From positions 233,543 through 297,542 of the forward strand of contig NZ_QKWJ01000003.1 in NCBI RefSeq assembly GCF_003353055.1: a stretch of DNA of 64,000 nucleotides, given 5' to 3'. The stretch comes from Cupriavidus lacunae (GTDB taxonomy: Bacteria; Pseudomonadota; Gammaproteobacteria; Burkholderiales; Burkholderiaceae). The position numbers and the translations under genes were made by a program. The notes beneath the pieces were generated by a model. It saw only the letters and a list, made by a program, of their open reading frames with translations. It did not search any database and had not been told where the DNA came from. Shown in pieces: positions 26,639 through 35,220 of this stretch; positions within the stretch are counted from its first letter, which is position 1, and the number at the start of each line of letters is the position of its first letter.

Positions 26639-28411
26639 TCAGGGTCGTGCGATCTGCCGCAAGGCTGCGGCCTGCTCCTCGGGATCGTAGGCCTGCAGGA
26701 CTTGGTCGACCAGCGGCTCCAGCCGCTCGCAGTGCGCGTGCAGGATCTCCTGCTTGACCCGCAGCAGCTGCGCCGGGTGCATCGAGAACTCGCGCAGCCC
26801 CATGCCCAGCAGCAGCCGGGTCATCGACGGATCGCCCGCCATCTCGCCGCATACCGCCACCGGCACGCCGGCGCGATTGGCCTCGCGGATGGTGCGCGCC
26901 ACCAGCTGCAGCACCGCCGGGTGCAGCGGGTCGAACAGGTGCGCCACCGCGTTGTCGGCGCGGTCGATGGCCAGCGTGTACTGGATCAGGTCATTGGTGC
27001 CGATGGACAGGAAGTCCATCTTGCGCAGGAACAGCGGCAGCAGCAGCACTGCGGCCGGGATCTCGATCATGGCGCCGACCTTCATGCCCGGGTCGTACGG
27101 CTCGCCGCGCTCGTCGAGCTGGCGCTTGGCCTTGGCGATCAGTGCCAGGGTCTGGTCGATCTCGCTGGCATGCGCCAGCATCGGCACCAGCAGCCGCACC
27201 GGGCCGAAGGCCGAGGCGCGCAGCAGCGCCCGCAGCTGGGTCAGGAACATGCCCGGCTCGGACAGCGACCAGCGGATCGCGCGCAGGCCCAGCGCCGGGT
27301 TCAGCGCGGTCTCGAAGTCATCGCCGCGGCCGTCGCCGCGCGCGTCGAGCGGCTTGTCGGCGCCGATATCGATGGTGCGGATGGTCACCGGCAGCCCGTG
27401 CATCGCGTCGACCGCACCGCGGTAGGCCAGGAACTGCTCGTCCTCGCCCGGCAGCTCGTCGCGCCGGTTCATGAACAGGAACTCCGAGCGGAACAGGCCC
27501 ACGCCGACCGCGCCGGCGGTCAGCGCCGCGCCGGCGTCCTCGGACATCTCGATATTGGCCAGCAGCTCGATCTCGATCCCGTCCAGCGTCACCGCCGGGG
27601 TATGCCGCAACCGCTGCAGGCGCTTCTTCTCAAGCACGCGCTCGCTCTGCCGGTGGCGGTATTCCTCGAGGATGATGGCGCTCGGGTCGACGATCACCAG
27701 CCCGGCATCGCCGTCGATGATGATCCAGTCGTCCTGCCGGATCAGCTCGCTCGCGCTCTGGACCCCGACCGCGGCCGGGATGTCCAGGCTGCGCGCGACG
27801 ATGGCGGTATGCGAGGTGCGCCCGCCCATGTCGGTGACGAAGCCGTGGAAGACGGTGTGGCGGAACTGCAGCATGTCGGCGGGGGCGATGTCGTGGGCCA
27901 CCACGATCACCCCGGGCGCGGCCTCGCCGTCGGCGGCCAGCGCCGGCACCGGCGCGGGCACCAGAACCGGGGCGCCGGCCAGTGTCTTCAGGATGCGCTC
28001 CACCACCTGCCGGATATCGGCCTTGCGCTCGCGCAGGTATTCGTCCTCGATCTCGTCGAACTGGCGCATCAGCTCTTCGAGGCGCGTGGTGAGCGCCCAC
28101 TCGGCGTTGTAGCGCCGGCCCCGGATCAGGGCCTCGGGCTCGCGCGCGAGCGCCTCGTCGTCGAGGATCATCGCGTGCACGTCCAGGAAGGCGCCCAGCT
28201 CTTCGGGCGCATCGCGCGGCAGGTCGCGCTTGAGCGCGGCCAGTTCCGCGCGCACCGCGGCGCGCGCGGCGCGCAGCCGTTCGACCTCGGCGTCGAGCTG
28301 GTCTTCATCGACGAGGTAGTGCGACACGTCCAGCGCCGCGGGCGCAAGCAGGTGCGCGCGCCCGATGGCGACGCCGCGCGAGACCGGGATGCCGTGCAGG
28401 GCGAAAGGCAT
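26639..28411 (-). CDS. ptsI: Phosphoenolpyruvate-protein phosphotransferase (Enzyme I)
   Basis: The 590-residue EI takes phosphate from PEP and passes it to HPr. The active-site His (about residue 201) is in GGRTSHTAIVARSLDIP; the PEP-binding domain has IRTIDIGADKPLD, MIEIPAAVLL, SIGTNDLIQYTLAIDRAD and the Cys-containing VPVAVCGEMAGDPS. All domains are intact. Since the EI part of the nagF product in this window is frameshifted, this enzyme may be the only working EI here. It is the last gene of ptsIIA-ptsH-ptsI. Confidence 0.97.
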   Translation of the reverse strand: MPFALHGIPVSRGVAIGRAHLLAPAALDVSHYLVDEDQLDAEVERLRAARAAVRAELAALKRDLPRDAPEELGAFLDVHAMILDDEALAREPEALIRGRRYNAEWALTTRLEELMRQFDEIEDEYLRERKADIRQVVERILKTLAGAPVLVPAPVPALAADGEAAPGVIVVAHDIAPADMLQFRHTVFHGFVTDMGGRTSHTAIVARSLDIPAAVGVQSASELIRQDDWIIIDGDAGLVIVDPSAIILEEYRHRQSERVLEKKRLQRLRHTPAVTLDGIEIELLANIEMSEDAGAALTAGAVGVGLFRSEFLFMNRRDELPGEDEQFLAYRGAVDAMHGLPVTIRTIDIGADKPLDARGDGRGDDFETALNPALGLRAIRWSLSEPGMFLTQLRALLRASAFGPVRLLVPMLAHASEIDQTLALIAKAKRQLDERGEPYDPGMKVGAMIEIPAAVLLLPLFLRKMDFLSIGTNDLIQYTLAIDRADNAVAHLFDPLHPAVLQLVARTIREANRAGVPVAVCGEMAGDPSMTRLLLGMGLREFSMHPAQLLRVKQEILHAHCERLEPLVDQVLQAYDPEEQAAALRQIARP

Positions 28412-28460
28412 GTACCGCTCCGTCAGGAACGTTTATAAATTCGGGTCGAGGCCGCCGGCC

Positions 28461-28730
28461 TCACTCTCCCTCACCAAAGCGATTGGCGATCAGCGCCATC
28501 AGCGCCTCCATCGCTTCCTGCTCGTCTGGCCCATCGGTCTCCAGCGTTACCGTCGAGCCGATCCCGGCGGCCAGCATCATCACGCCCATGATGCTCTTGG
28601 CATCGACCTGGCGTCCGTTGCGGGACATCTTGACCTGGCTGACAAAGCTGCCGGCGAGCTGGGTCAACTTGGCGGACGCGCGTGCATGCAGTCCGAGTTT
28701 ATTGATGATGGTGGTGTCCCTCTGCAGCAT
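28461..28730 (-). CDS. ptsH: Phosphocarrier protein HPr
   Basis: An 89-residue HPr with the phosphorylated His at residue 15 (NKLGLHARASAKL) and a Ser at position 46 (DAKSIMGVMMLAA), the site used by HPr kinase where that enzyme exists. It overlaps the end of the upstream EIIA gene by 32 bases, so the two are translationally linked. In many beta-proteobacteria this set relays phosphate to regulators rather than sugars. Confidence 0.97.
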   Translation of the reverse strand: MLQRDTTIINKLGLHARASAKLTQLAGSFVSQVKMSRNGRQVDAKSIMGVMMLAAGIGSTVTLETDGPDEQEAMEALMALIANRFGEGE

Positions 28731-29154
28731 ATTTGTCGGGATGATTGGCGGTTTGGTTCTGGACGGTGGTGGTGCCGACCTGCAGCACGCCCTGCGCGCC
28801 GCCGGCCAGTGCCTTGGTGGCAAGCTGGTCCAGCTTTTCGGCCCGGTAGCAGATGGCGCGTACAAGCATGGGAAGGTTGACGCCGGCCAGTACGCGCACG
28901 CGGCCCGGCTCGGCCAGGCGCGCGGCGATATTGGCGGGGGTGGCGCCGAAAATGTCGGTGAGGACCAGCGCGCCGTTGTCTTCGCAGATGGCCGCCAGGC
29001 GCCGCCTGGCCTCGGCCAGCACGACGGCGGGGTCCGCGTCGGGAAGGACGTCGATGGCTTCCAGCCGCTGCGGCTGGCCGCAGTAGACGTGGGCGGCGCA
29101 ATCGCGCAAGGCCGAAGCCAGCGGGGTGTGCGCGATGATCAGAATGCCTGCCAT
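28699..29154 (-). CDS. PTS EIIA component (mannose/fructose-type)
   Basis: A 151-residue EIIA-Man-type domain. The phosphorylated His is at residue 9 (ILIIAHTPLASAL), and GALVLTDIFGATPAN is the conserved fold motif. No matching EIIB, C or D is adjacent, so as in other beta-proteobacteria this is probably a regulatory EIIA. The C-terminal ~20 residues, encoded where the gene overlaps ptsH, end in a run of His and are not family-typical. A TACAAT hexamer at 29181-29186 (minus strand) is a likely -10 box. Confidence 0.93.
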   Translation of the reverse strand: MAGILIIAHTPLASALRDCAAHVYCGQPQRLEAIDVLPDADPAVVLAEARRRLAAICEDNGALVLTDIFGATPANIAARLAEPGRVRVLAGVNLPMLVRAICYRAEKLDQLATKALAGGAQGVLQVGTTTVQNQTANHPDKYAAEGHHHHQ

Positions 29155-29230
29155 GATGGTGAATCCGTTGGATTGCCCCGATTGTAGCAGGCGCCCCCCG
29201 CGCCCCAGCTGCCGGCCAGAGCAGTCAGGC

Positions 29231-30208
29231 TCAGCGCCCGGCCGCGTTCACGGCGTGCTCCAGCGCGTCGATGAACATCGCCGCGACATGGAAGCCGGTC
29301 TGTTGGGTGATCTCCTGGAAACAGGTCGGACTCGTCACATTGACCTCGGTCAGGTAGTCGCCGATGACGTCCAGGCCCACCAGCAGCAGGCCCTGCTCCC
29401 ACAAACCCGGCGCCAGCGCCTCGGCGATCTCGCGGTCGCGCGCGCTCAGTTCCTGCGCGCGGCCGGTGCCGCCGGCGGCCAGGTTGCCGCGCACTTCGCC
29501 GGCCATCGGCACGCGCGCCAGCGAATACGGCACCGGTACGCCGCCGATCAGCAGGATGCGCTTGTCGCCGTCCTTGATCGCCGGGATATAGCGCTGCACC
29601 ATCAGCGTGCGGGCGCCGTCCTGGCCCAGCGTCTCGACGATCGCGGCCAGGTTCATGCCGTCCGCGCCGACGCGGAACACGCCCATGCCGCCCATGCCGT
29701 CCAGCGGCTTGACGATAATGTCGCGATGCTCGGCGTGGAAGTCGCGGATGCGCGCCAGGTCGCGCGTGACCAGCGTCGGCGTGATGTATTCCGGATACTG
29801 CGCAATGGCCAGCTTCTCGGAATGGTCGCGGATCGCACGCGGCTTGTTGAACACGCGCGCGCCCTGTGACTCGGCCAGCTCCAGCAGCCAGGTGCTGGTG
29901 ACGTACTCCATGTCGAAGGGCGGGTCCTTGCGCATCAGCACGGCGTCGAAGGCCGACAGCGGCTCCAGCGCGCTGTTGCCCTCGCGGTACCAGGCGGCGT
30001 GGTCGCCTTCGCCGCTCTTGCCCGTCTCGCCGGTGAGATGCAGACGCGTGGCCAGGGTCTCGACCGTGCGCCCGGACAGGGCCAGCTGCGGCTGCAGGCA
30101 CCAGTACAACTCATGGCCGCGCGCGGCGGCCTCGGTCATCATGGCGTAGGTGGAGTCCTTGTAGGTCTTGAAGGTCTCCAGCGGATCGGTGATAAAGAGG
30201 ATGCGCAT
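29231..30208 (-). CDS. gshB: Glutathione synthetase
   Basis: A 325-residue ATP-grasp enzyme that adds glycine to gamma-glutamylcysteine. Signature regions are ITDPLETFKTYKDSTYAMM at the start, VLMRKDPPFDMEYV, IIVKPLDGMGGMGVFRV (glycine-rich ATP loop), and LDVIGDYLTEVNVTSPTC near the end. It follows gshA after five bases, so the two steps of glutathione synthesis form one operon. Start at 30208 begins the family N-terminus MRILFITDP. Confidence 0.98.
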   Translation of the reverse strand: MRILFITDPLETFKTYKDSTYAMMTEAAARGHELYWCLQPQLALSGRTVETLATRLHLTGETGKSGEGDHAAWYREGNSALEPLSAFDAVLMRKDPPFDMEYVTSTWLLELAESQGARVFNKPRAIRDHSEKLAIAQYPEYITPTLVTRDLARIRDFHAEHRDIIVKPLDGMGGMGVFRVGADGMNLAAIVETLGQDGARTLMVQRYIPAIKDGDKRILLIGGVPVPYSLARVPMAGEVRGNLAAGGTGRAQELSARDREIAEALAPGLWEQGLLLVGLDVIGDYLTEVNVTSPTCFQEITQQTGFHVAAMFIDALEHAVNAAGR

Positions 30209-30213
30209 GGGGC

Positions 30214-31515
30214 TCAGATAATCGGGTTCGGGTCGGTCTTCTCGAGTTCCAGCGACGCCGCCAGCAAGGCCAGCCGGGCCACCACGCCATACATGTAGAA
30301 GCGGTTCGGCACCGCCGCGCCAGGCTTGGCATGGCTGTCCGGAATGCCGTTGGGCGCGAACGCCAGCGGCACGAAGTGCATGCCCGGCGCATTCAGGTTC
30401 TCGTCGTTGCCGCGGCCGGTGTGCACGCGGTAGAAGCCGCCGACCACGTAGCGGTCGATCATGTACACCACCGGCTCGGCCACCGCCTCGTTGACCTTTT
30501 CGAAGGTATGCACGCCTTCCTGGATGATGACGTCGCTGACCTCCAGGCCTTCCTTGACGACGCTCATCTTGTTGCGCTCCTTCCGGTTCAGGCCCTTGAT
30601 CTCGGACGGATCGCGCACGGTCATGATGCCCATGCCGTAGGTGCCGGCATCGGCCTTGACCACCACATACGGGGTTTCCTTGATGCCGTACTCGCGGTAC
30701 TTCTTGGCCACCTTCTTGAGCACGCCCTCGACCGCATCGGCCAGCTCTTCCTCGCCCACGCGCTCGTGGAAGTTCACGCCGGTGCAGCGGGCGAAGTACG
30801 GGTTGACCATCCACGGGTCGATGTCGATCAGCTTGGCGAACTTCTTGGCCACCTCGTCATAGGCGGCAAAGTGGCTGCTCTTGCGGCGCGTGGACCAGCC
30901 TGCGTGCAGCGGCGGCAGCAGGTACTGCTCGTTGATGTTTTCCAGGATCGGCGGAATGCCGGCCGACAGGTCGTTGTTGAGCAGGATCGAACAGGGATCG
31001 AAGTCCTTCAGGCCCAGCCGGCGGCTCTTGGTGCCCAGGCGCGCCAGCGGCTCGACCACCAGGGTCTGGCCGTCGGGCAACTCGATCGGGGTCGGTTCGG
31101 TGATTTCCTCCGAGAGCGAGCCCAGGCGCACGTTCAGGCCCGCCTGGCGCATGATCAGCGACAGCCGCGCCACGTTCTGCAGGTAGAACATGTTGCGCGT
31201 GTGACGCTCGGGGATCAGCAGCAGGTTCTTGGCGTCGGGGCAGATCTTCTCGATCGCCGCCATCGCCGCCTGCACCGCCAGCGGCAGCATTTCCGGGGCC
31301 AGGTTGTTAAAGCCGCCCGGGAACAGGTTGGTATCGACCGGCGCCAGCTTGAAGCCGGCGTTGCGCAGGTCCACCGAGCAATAGAACGGAGGCGTATGCT
31401 CCTGCCATTCCAGCCTGAACCAGCGCTCGATGGACGGGGTGGCGTCCAGGATCTTCTTTTCCAGTTCGAGCAGCGGACCGTTCAGCGCGGTGATGAGATG
31501 CGGGACCATATCCAT
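30214..31515 (-). CDS. gshA: Glutamate-cysteine ligase, GshA (PF08886) type
   Basis: A 433-residue ligase for the first step of glutathione synthesis. It is the beta-proteobacterial GshA family, not the E. coli type. Recognisable stretches are LFPGGFNNLAPEML, LLIPERHTRNMFYLQNV, NPYFARCTGVNFHERVGEEEL, VVKADAGTYGMGIMTV and DRYVVGGFYRVHTGRG. The ATG at 31515 is preceded by a TACAAT -10-like box (minus strand, 31545-31550). A longer frame extends upstream through two hairpins and is not coding. It is co-transcribed with gshB. Confidence 0.95.
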   Translation of the reverse strand: MDMVPHLITALNGPLLELEKKILDATPSIERWFRLEWQEHTPPFYCSVDLRNAGFKLAPVDTNLFPGGFNNLAPEMLPLAVQAAMAAIEKICPDAKNLLLIPERHTRNMFYLQNVARLSLIMRQAGLNVRLGSLSEEITEPTPIELPDGQTLVVEPLARLGTKSRRLGLKDFDPCSILLNNDLSAGIPPILENINEQYLLPPLHAGWSTRRKSSHFAAYDEVAKKFAKLIDIDPWMVNPYFARCTGVNFHERVGEEELADAVEGVLKKVAKKYREYGIKETPYVVVKADAGTYGMGIMTVRDPSEIKGLNRKERNKMSVVKEGLEVSDVIIQEGVHTFEKVNEAVAEPVVYMIDRYVVGGFYRVHTGRGNDENLNAPGMHFVPLAFAPNGIPDSHAKPGAAVPNRFYMYGVVARLALLAASLELEKTDPNPII

Positions 31516-31648
31516 CCTATAGATCGTCTTAATCGTTCGCCCCGATTGTAGAGGAACGGCCAACCAGGCGCTGGCACACCCTTTATAAGGATATGCAGTG
31601 CCTGGCATAAGGGATAACGATATGGGGACGGCCGGCGCGAAATAAAGA

Positions 31649-31667
31649 GCCGGGCCGAAGGCCGGGC
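31649..31667 (-). terminator. Second of two tandem hairpins upstream of gshA
   Basis: GCCGGGCC-GAA-GGCCGGGC forms a stem with one G-G mismatch and, on the minus strand, a TTCG-type loop followed by TCTTTATTTCG. Together with the hairpin at 31682-31704 it would isolate gshA from transcription arriving from the amtB side. Confidence 0.65.
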
Positions 31668-31671
31668 AGCA

Positions 31672-31756
31672 GGCAAAAAAGAAAGCGCGACGATGCCGCG
31701 CTTTGAAATGGCCTGACAGATACGGGGAGCGTTCTGCAGGTGGAGGAAACTGCCTC
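31672..31756 (-). ncRNA. Candidate small RNA (about 85 nt) between amtB and gshA
   Basis: An unannotated transcription unit is framed by a good sigma-70 promoter (31763-31791) and an intrinsic terminator. The terminator stem is AAAGCGCG/CGCGCTTT (31682-31704), followed on the minus strand by CTTTTTTG. The predicted transcript starts near 31756 and has no credible reading frame. Its 5' part contains TTTCCTCCACC, an anti-Shine-Dalgarno stretch that could pair with ribosome sites. It could instead be an attenuated leader of gshA, but a second hairpin and a separate -10 box before gshA argue against that. Existence is inferred from signals only. Confidence 0.5.
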
Positions 31757-31762
31757 AAGGGC

Positions 31763-31791
31763 AATGTATGTGCCCCGCACATTAAAGACAA
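31763..31791 (-). promoter_or_regulatory. Sigma-70 promoter of the candidate small RNA, with internal palindrome
   Basis: On the minus strand: TTGTCT, 17-base spacer, TACATT. The spacer contains the perfect inverted repeat ATGTGC-GGG-GCACAT (31768-31782), placed where a repressor or activator would control the promoter. The DNA upstream is AT-rich. The rest of the 554-base gap between gshA and amtB has only the hairpins listed. Confidence 0.6.
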
Positions 31792-31991
31792 TTGAAGCTT
31801 TTTAAGATCGGAGTTAAGCACTTTGCGAAGAAACCGCGCGCGGGGCGGGGGGATCGCCAGCCAGCCCTTGCCGGGACTGCGCTGGCGGGTTTTGCCAGGC
31901 GCCACTGAAGTCCTGCCGAAGCGTTCGGCGTAGGCGTTGCCAGCCCCGCGCCAGCTACCAAATGTCTACCATCGCCCGCAACGCCGGAAAG

Positions 31992-32020
31992 AAAAAAGCC
32001 CGGCACGTGGCCGGGCAAAA
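31992..32020 (-). terminator. Terminator after amtB
   Basis: Perfect stem GCCCGGC/GCCGGGC with loop ACGTG; on the minus strand it is followed by TTTTTTC. It ends the porin-glnK-amtB operon. Confidence 0.9.
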
Positions 32021-32069
32021 CTCCTGAGAGAAGATTCCCAATCAGCTCTCCAGCACAACACCTTGGCGG

Positions 32070-33608
32070 TCAGACTTCATAGGCGGTCTCGCCGTGCGAG
32101 GTGATATCCAGGCCCTCGCGCTCTTCGTCTTCCGGTACCCGCAGGCCGATCAGCATGTCCACCAGCTTGTAGGCCACGAAGGCGACCACGGACGACCACA
32201 CGATGGTGGTCAGCACGCCTTGGAACTGGATCCAGAGCTGGCCGGCGATCGAATAGTCGTCCGCCACCTTGTTGGTCACATAATCATAGATGCCGGTGCC
32301 GCCCAGGCTCGGCGAAGCAAAGACGCCGGTCAGCAGCGCACCCAGGATACCGCCCACGCCGTGCACGCCGAACACGTCCAGCGAGTCGTCCATGCCCAGC
32401 AGGCGCTTCAGGCCAGTCACGCCCCACAGGCACAGCAGGCCGGCGACCAGGCCGATCACGATCGAGCCCATCGGGCCGACGAAGCCTGCCGCCGGGGTGA
32501 TCGCCACCAGGCCGGCCACCGCACCCGAGGCACCGCCCAGCATCGACGGCTTGCCCTTGCCGATCCACTCGCCGAAGGTCCAGGCCAGCACCGCGGCGCT
32601 CGTGGCCAGCAGCGTGTTGACGAAGGCCAGCGAAGCCGAACCGTTGGCTTCCAGCGCCGAACCGGCGTTGAAGCCGAACCAGCCGAACCACAGCAGCGAG
32701 GCGCCAACCATGGTGAAGGTCAGGCTGTGCGGACGGATCGCCTCTCGGCCGAAGCCGATGCGCTTGCCGAACATGAAGGCACCCACCAGGCCAGCCACCG
32801 CGGCGTTGATGTGCACCACGGTGCCACCGGCGAAATCGAGCGCGCCCTTCTGGAACAGCCAGCCGCCCTTGGCCGTCGCGGCAGCGCCGGCGGCAGCATC
32901 GGTGTAGGAATCCGGACCGGGCCAGAACCAGACCATGTGGGCAATCGGGAGGTAGGCAAAGGTGAACCACAGCACGACGAAGACCAGCACCGCCGAGAAC
33001 TTGGCGCGCTCGGCAAAGGCACCGATGATCAGGCCGCAGGTGATCGCCGCGAAGGCGCCCTGGAAGGCGAAGTACGCCAGCTCAGGCACCACGACGCCCT
33101 TGCTGAAGGTGGCTGCCACCGCGTCGGCGTTCAGCCCCTTCATGAAGAGCCGGTCCATGCCGCCGAAAAAGGCATTGCCCTCGGTGAAGGCAAAGCTGTA
33201 GCCGTAGATTGCCCATAGCAGCATCACCAGCGAGAAGATCACCAGGCACTGCATCAGCACCGACAGCATGTTCTTCGAACGCACCAGGCCGCCGTAGAAC
33301 AGCGCCAGGCCCGGCAGCGTCATGAGGATGACGAGGGCCGTCGAGACCAGCAGCCAGGCGGTGTCGCCCTTGTTGGGAACCGGCGCCGCCGGAGCGGCGG
33401 CTGCCGGCGCGGCGGCGGGAGCTGCGGCGGCGGCCGCAGCCGGGGCCGCCGCCGGGGCTGCTGCAGGGGCGGCGGCAGCGGCCGGAGCCGAGGCCTCTGC
33501 CGCGGGCTTGTCCTGCGCTGCGGCCGGGGTGGACAGGCCCACGCCGGCCGTGCCGATGGCCAGCGCCATCGCGCCGGCGGTCAGGAATCGCTTGATCCAG
33601 GTTTTCAT
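32070..33608 (-). CDS. amtB: Ammonium transporter AmtB
   Basis: A 512-residue ammonium channel. A signal peptide (about 1-31, cleavage near AAAQ) is followed by an unusual Ala/Pro-rich linker (to about residue 90), then the eleven-helix Amt core. Pore motifs are LALFYGGLVRSKNMLSVLMQ, the DFAGGTVVHINAAVAGLVGA helix with a pore His, FNAGSALEANG and DDSLDVFGVHGVGGILGALLTG. It imports ammonium and is gated by GlnK, encoded directly upstream. A strong terminator follows. Confidence 0.97.
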   Translation of the reverse strand: MKTWIKRFLTAGAMALAIGTAGVGLSTPAAAQDKPAAEASAPAAAAAPAAAPAAAPAAAAAAAPAAAPAAAAPAAPVPNKGDTAWLLVSTALVILMTLPGLALFYGGLVRSKNMLSVLMQCLVIFSLVMLLWAIYGYSFAFTEGNAFFGGMDRLFMKGLNADAVAATFSKGVVVPELAYFAFQGAFAAITCGLIIGAFAERAKFSAVLVFVVLWFTFAYLPIAHMVWFWPGPDSYTDAAAGAAATAKGGWLFQKGALDFAGGTVVHINAAVAGLVGAFMFGKRIGFGREAIRPHSLTFTMVGASLLWFGWFGFNAGSALEANGSASLAFVNTLLATSAAVLAWTFGEWIGKGKPSMLGGASGAVAGLVAITPAAGFVGPMGSIVIGLVAGLLCLWGVTGLKRLLGMDDSLDVFGVHGVGGILGALLTGVFASPSLGGTGIYDYVTNKVADDYSIAGQLWIQFQGVLTTIVWSSVVAFVAYKLVDMLIGLRVPEDEEREGLDITSHGETAYEV

Positions 33609-33640
33609 GTGATTAACCTCTGTCTCTATGCTGTCTTGGG

Positions 33641-34030
<390 letters not shown>

Positions 34031-34834
34031 TTAGAAAGTCTTGGTGAGGGAAGCCCACGCCGTGTTGTTGCCGACATTGTGGTTGTAGCTGTTCGTATAG
34101 AACGAGTCCTTGGCGTTGGTGCCGATATAGGCCAGTGCCAGCGAGAAGCCCTTGCCCAGGTCCTTGGTCAGGCCGAGCTTCCAGTCCAGGTAGGAGGCGC
34201 CGCTGACGTGCTGCACGGTCTGGTAGCCGACATGCGCGTTCAGGGTCAGGTCCCAGATGTTCAGCGGCCAGTTGACGCTCAGGTCGACGTAGTTGCTGTA
34301 CTTGCTCTCCGGGATGCCGAACAGGTTGGTCAACGCCTGCGAGTACTTCAGGAACACCGGGCCGTAGCCGATGCCGGCATACAGTTCGGTGGTGTAGGGA
34401 CGCGTGCTGGTGTAGCCGCCCGGATAGAAGTACTGCAGCGCGCCGACGTCGTAGTTGAACTCAAGCTCGTTCACCTTGAAGGTGTTCTTGTAGCCGCCGT
34501 AGAAATCCATTTCGATCGGCGCCGACACCGACTTGTCGGCATCCGAGATCCAGCTGATGCTGGAGTTCCAGTTGCCGACGTAGAAGCCGCTTTCGTGCGC
34601 GTAGTCGAAGCCGCCCTGAATGGCAGGACGGCGGTTCCCCTGGCTGAGACCGCGATAGCGGTAGTCCGAGACCACCGACACGTTGGCCGTGAACGTATGC
34701 GGCGATGCCGGCTCGGCGGCTGGCGCTGCGGCAGGCGCGGCAGCGGGCGCCGCCGCGTCCGTGCTCTGCGCCAGGGCGCCGGCGGCGGCGCTGGTCAGGA
34801 CAACGGCGCTGACTGCTAGGGCCAACTTCTTCAT
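34031..34834 (-). CDS. TorF-family putative outer-membrane porin, nitrogen-linked
   Basis: A 267-residue beta-barrel protein with a signal peptide (MKKLALAVSAVVLTSAAAGALA), an Ala/Pro-rich linker, and a barrel beginning FTANVSVVSDYRYRGLSQGN, the signature of the TIGR02001/TorF family. It ends in a strand with terminal Phe, typical of outer-membrane barrels. AAAAGGAGAAGG precedes the ATG at 34834. It is the first gene of an operon with glnK and amtB behind a sigma-54 promoter, so it probably lets nitrogen sources such as ammonium or small amines cross the outer membrane; that role is inferred. Confidence 0.9.
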   Translation of the reverse strand: MKKLALAVSAVVLTSAAAGALAQSTDAAAPAAAPAAAPAAEPASPHTFTANVSVVSDYRYRGLSQGNRRPAIQGGFDYAHESGFYVGNWNSSISWISDADKSVSAPIEMDFYGGYKNTFKVNELEFNYDVGALQYFYPGGYTSTRPYTTELYAGIGYGPVFLKYSQALTNLFGIPESKYSNYVDLSVNWPLNIWDLTLNAHVGYQTVQHVSGASYLDWKLGLTKDLGKGFSLALAYIGTNAKDSFYTNSYNHNVGNNTAWASLTKTF

Positions 34835-34912
34835 GGATTCCTTCTCCTTTTCTTGGCTCGGATTTCGTTTGTTGGATTTCGGTGATTCTTTGAGGCAGTT
34901 CGGCATCACTAC

Positions 34913-34929
34913 TGCAACTGCCGTGCCAA
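34913..34929 (-). promoter_or_regulatory. Sigma-54 (-24/-12) promoter of the porin-glnK-amtB operon
   Basis: On the minus strand the sequence TTGGCACGGCAGTTGCA fits the sigma-54 consensus TGGCAC-N5-TTGCA at every core position. It lies about 80 bases before the porin start, the expected place. Confidence 0.9.
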
Positions 34930-35191
34930 CCCCTCGGAAAACAGTGATCCGTGCGGAGGGCCATGGCCCGGCCGTGACCAAAGCCAGACTTGAATCCGTG
35001 CTGCAGCGCAGCCAAATCAGGTTAAAAGGTGTGAACGCGGGGGCGCCGGAGCTTTCGCCCACGTGGCTCTGGGGCGATAATCGAGTCCTGACGGTGGTTG
35101 CGTACCGCCAACGCACACGGGGTTCGCCCGCATTCAGGGCGCCCAATTCCTGTGCGAAAGCGTGCTATACGCCAGATGCCCACCCGGATTG

Positions 35192-35206
35192 GCACCAGTT
35201 AGGTGC
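35192..35206. promoter_or_regulatory. Candidate NtrC enhancer site
   Basis: GCACC-AGTTA-GGTGC is a perfect inverted repeat matching the NtrC core (GCACC-N5-GGTGC). It is about 265 bases upstream of the sigma-54 promoter, within enhancer range. A weaker GCGT...ACGC repeat at 35100-35114 may be a second site. The rest of the 386-base gap shows nothing else. Confidence 0.65.
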
Positions 35207-35220
35207 GCAAAGGAGAAACC

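Noticed and set aside
31640..31760. Riboswitch or attenuator leader of gshA
   Set aside because: Two consecutive hairpins and a later TACAAT box before gshA favour a separate small transcript. No known riboswitch motif was recognised. The alternative stays open.
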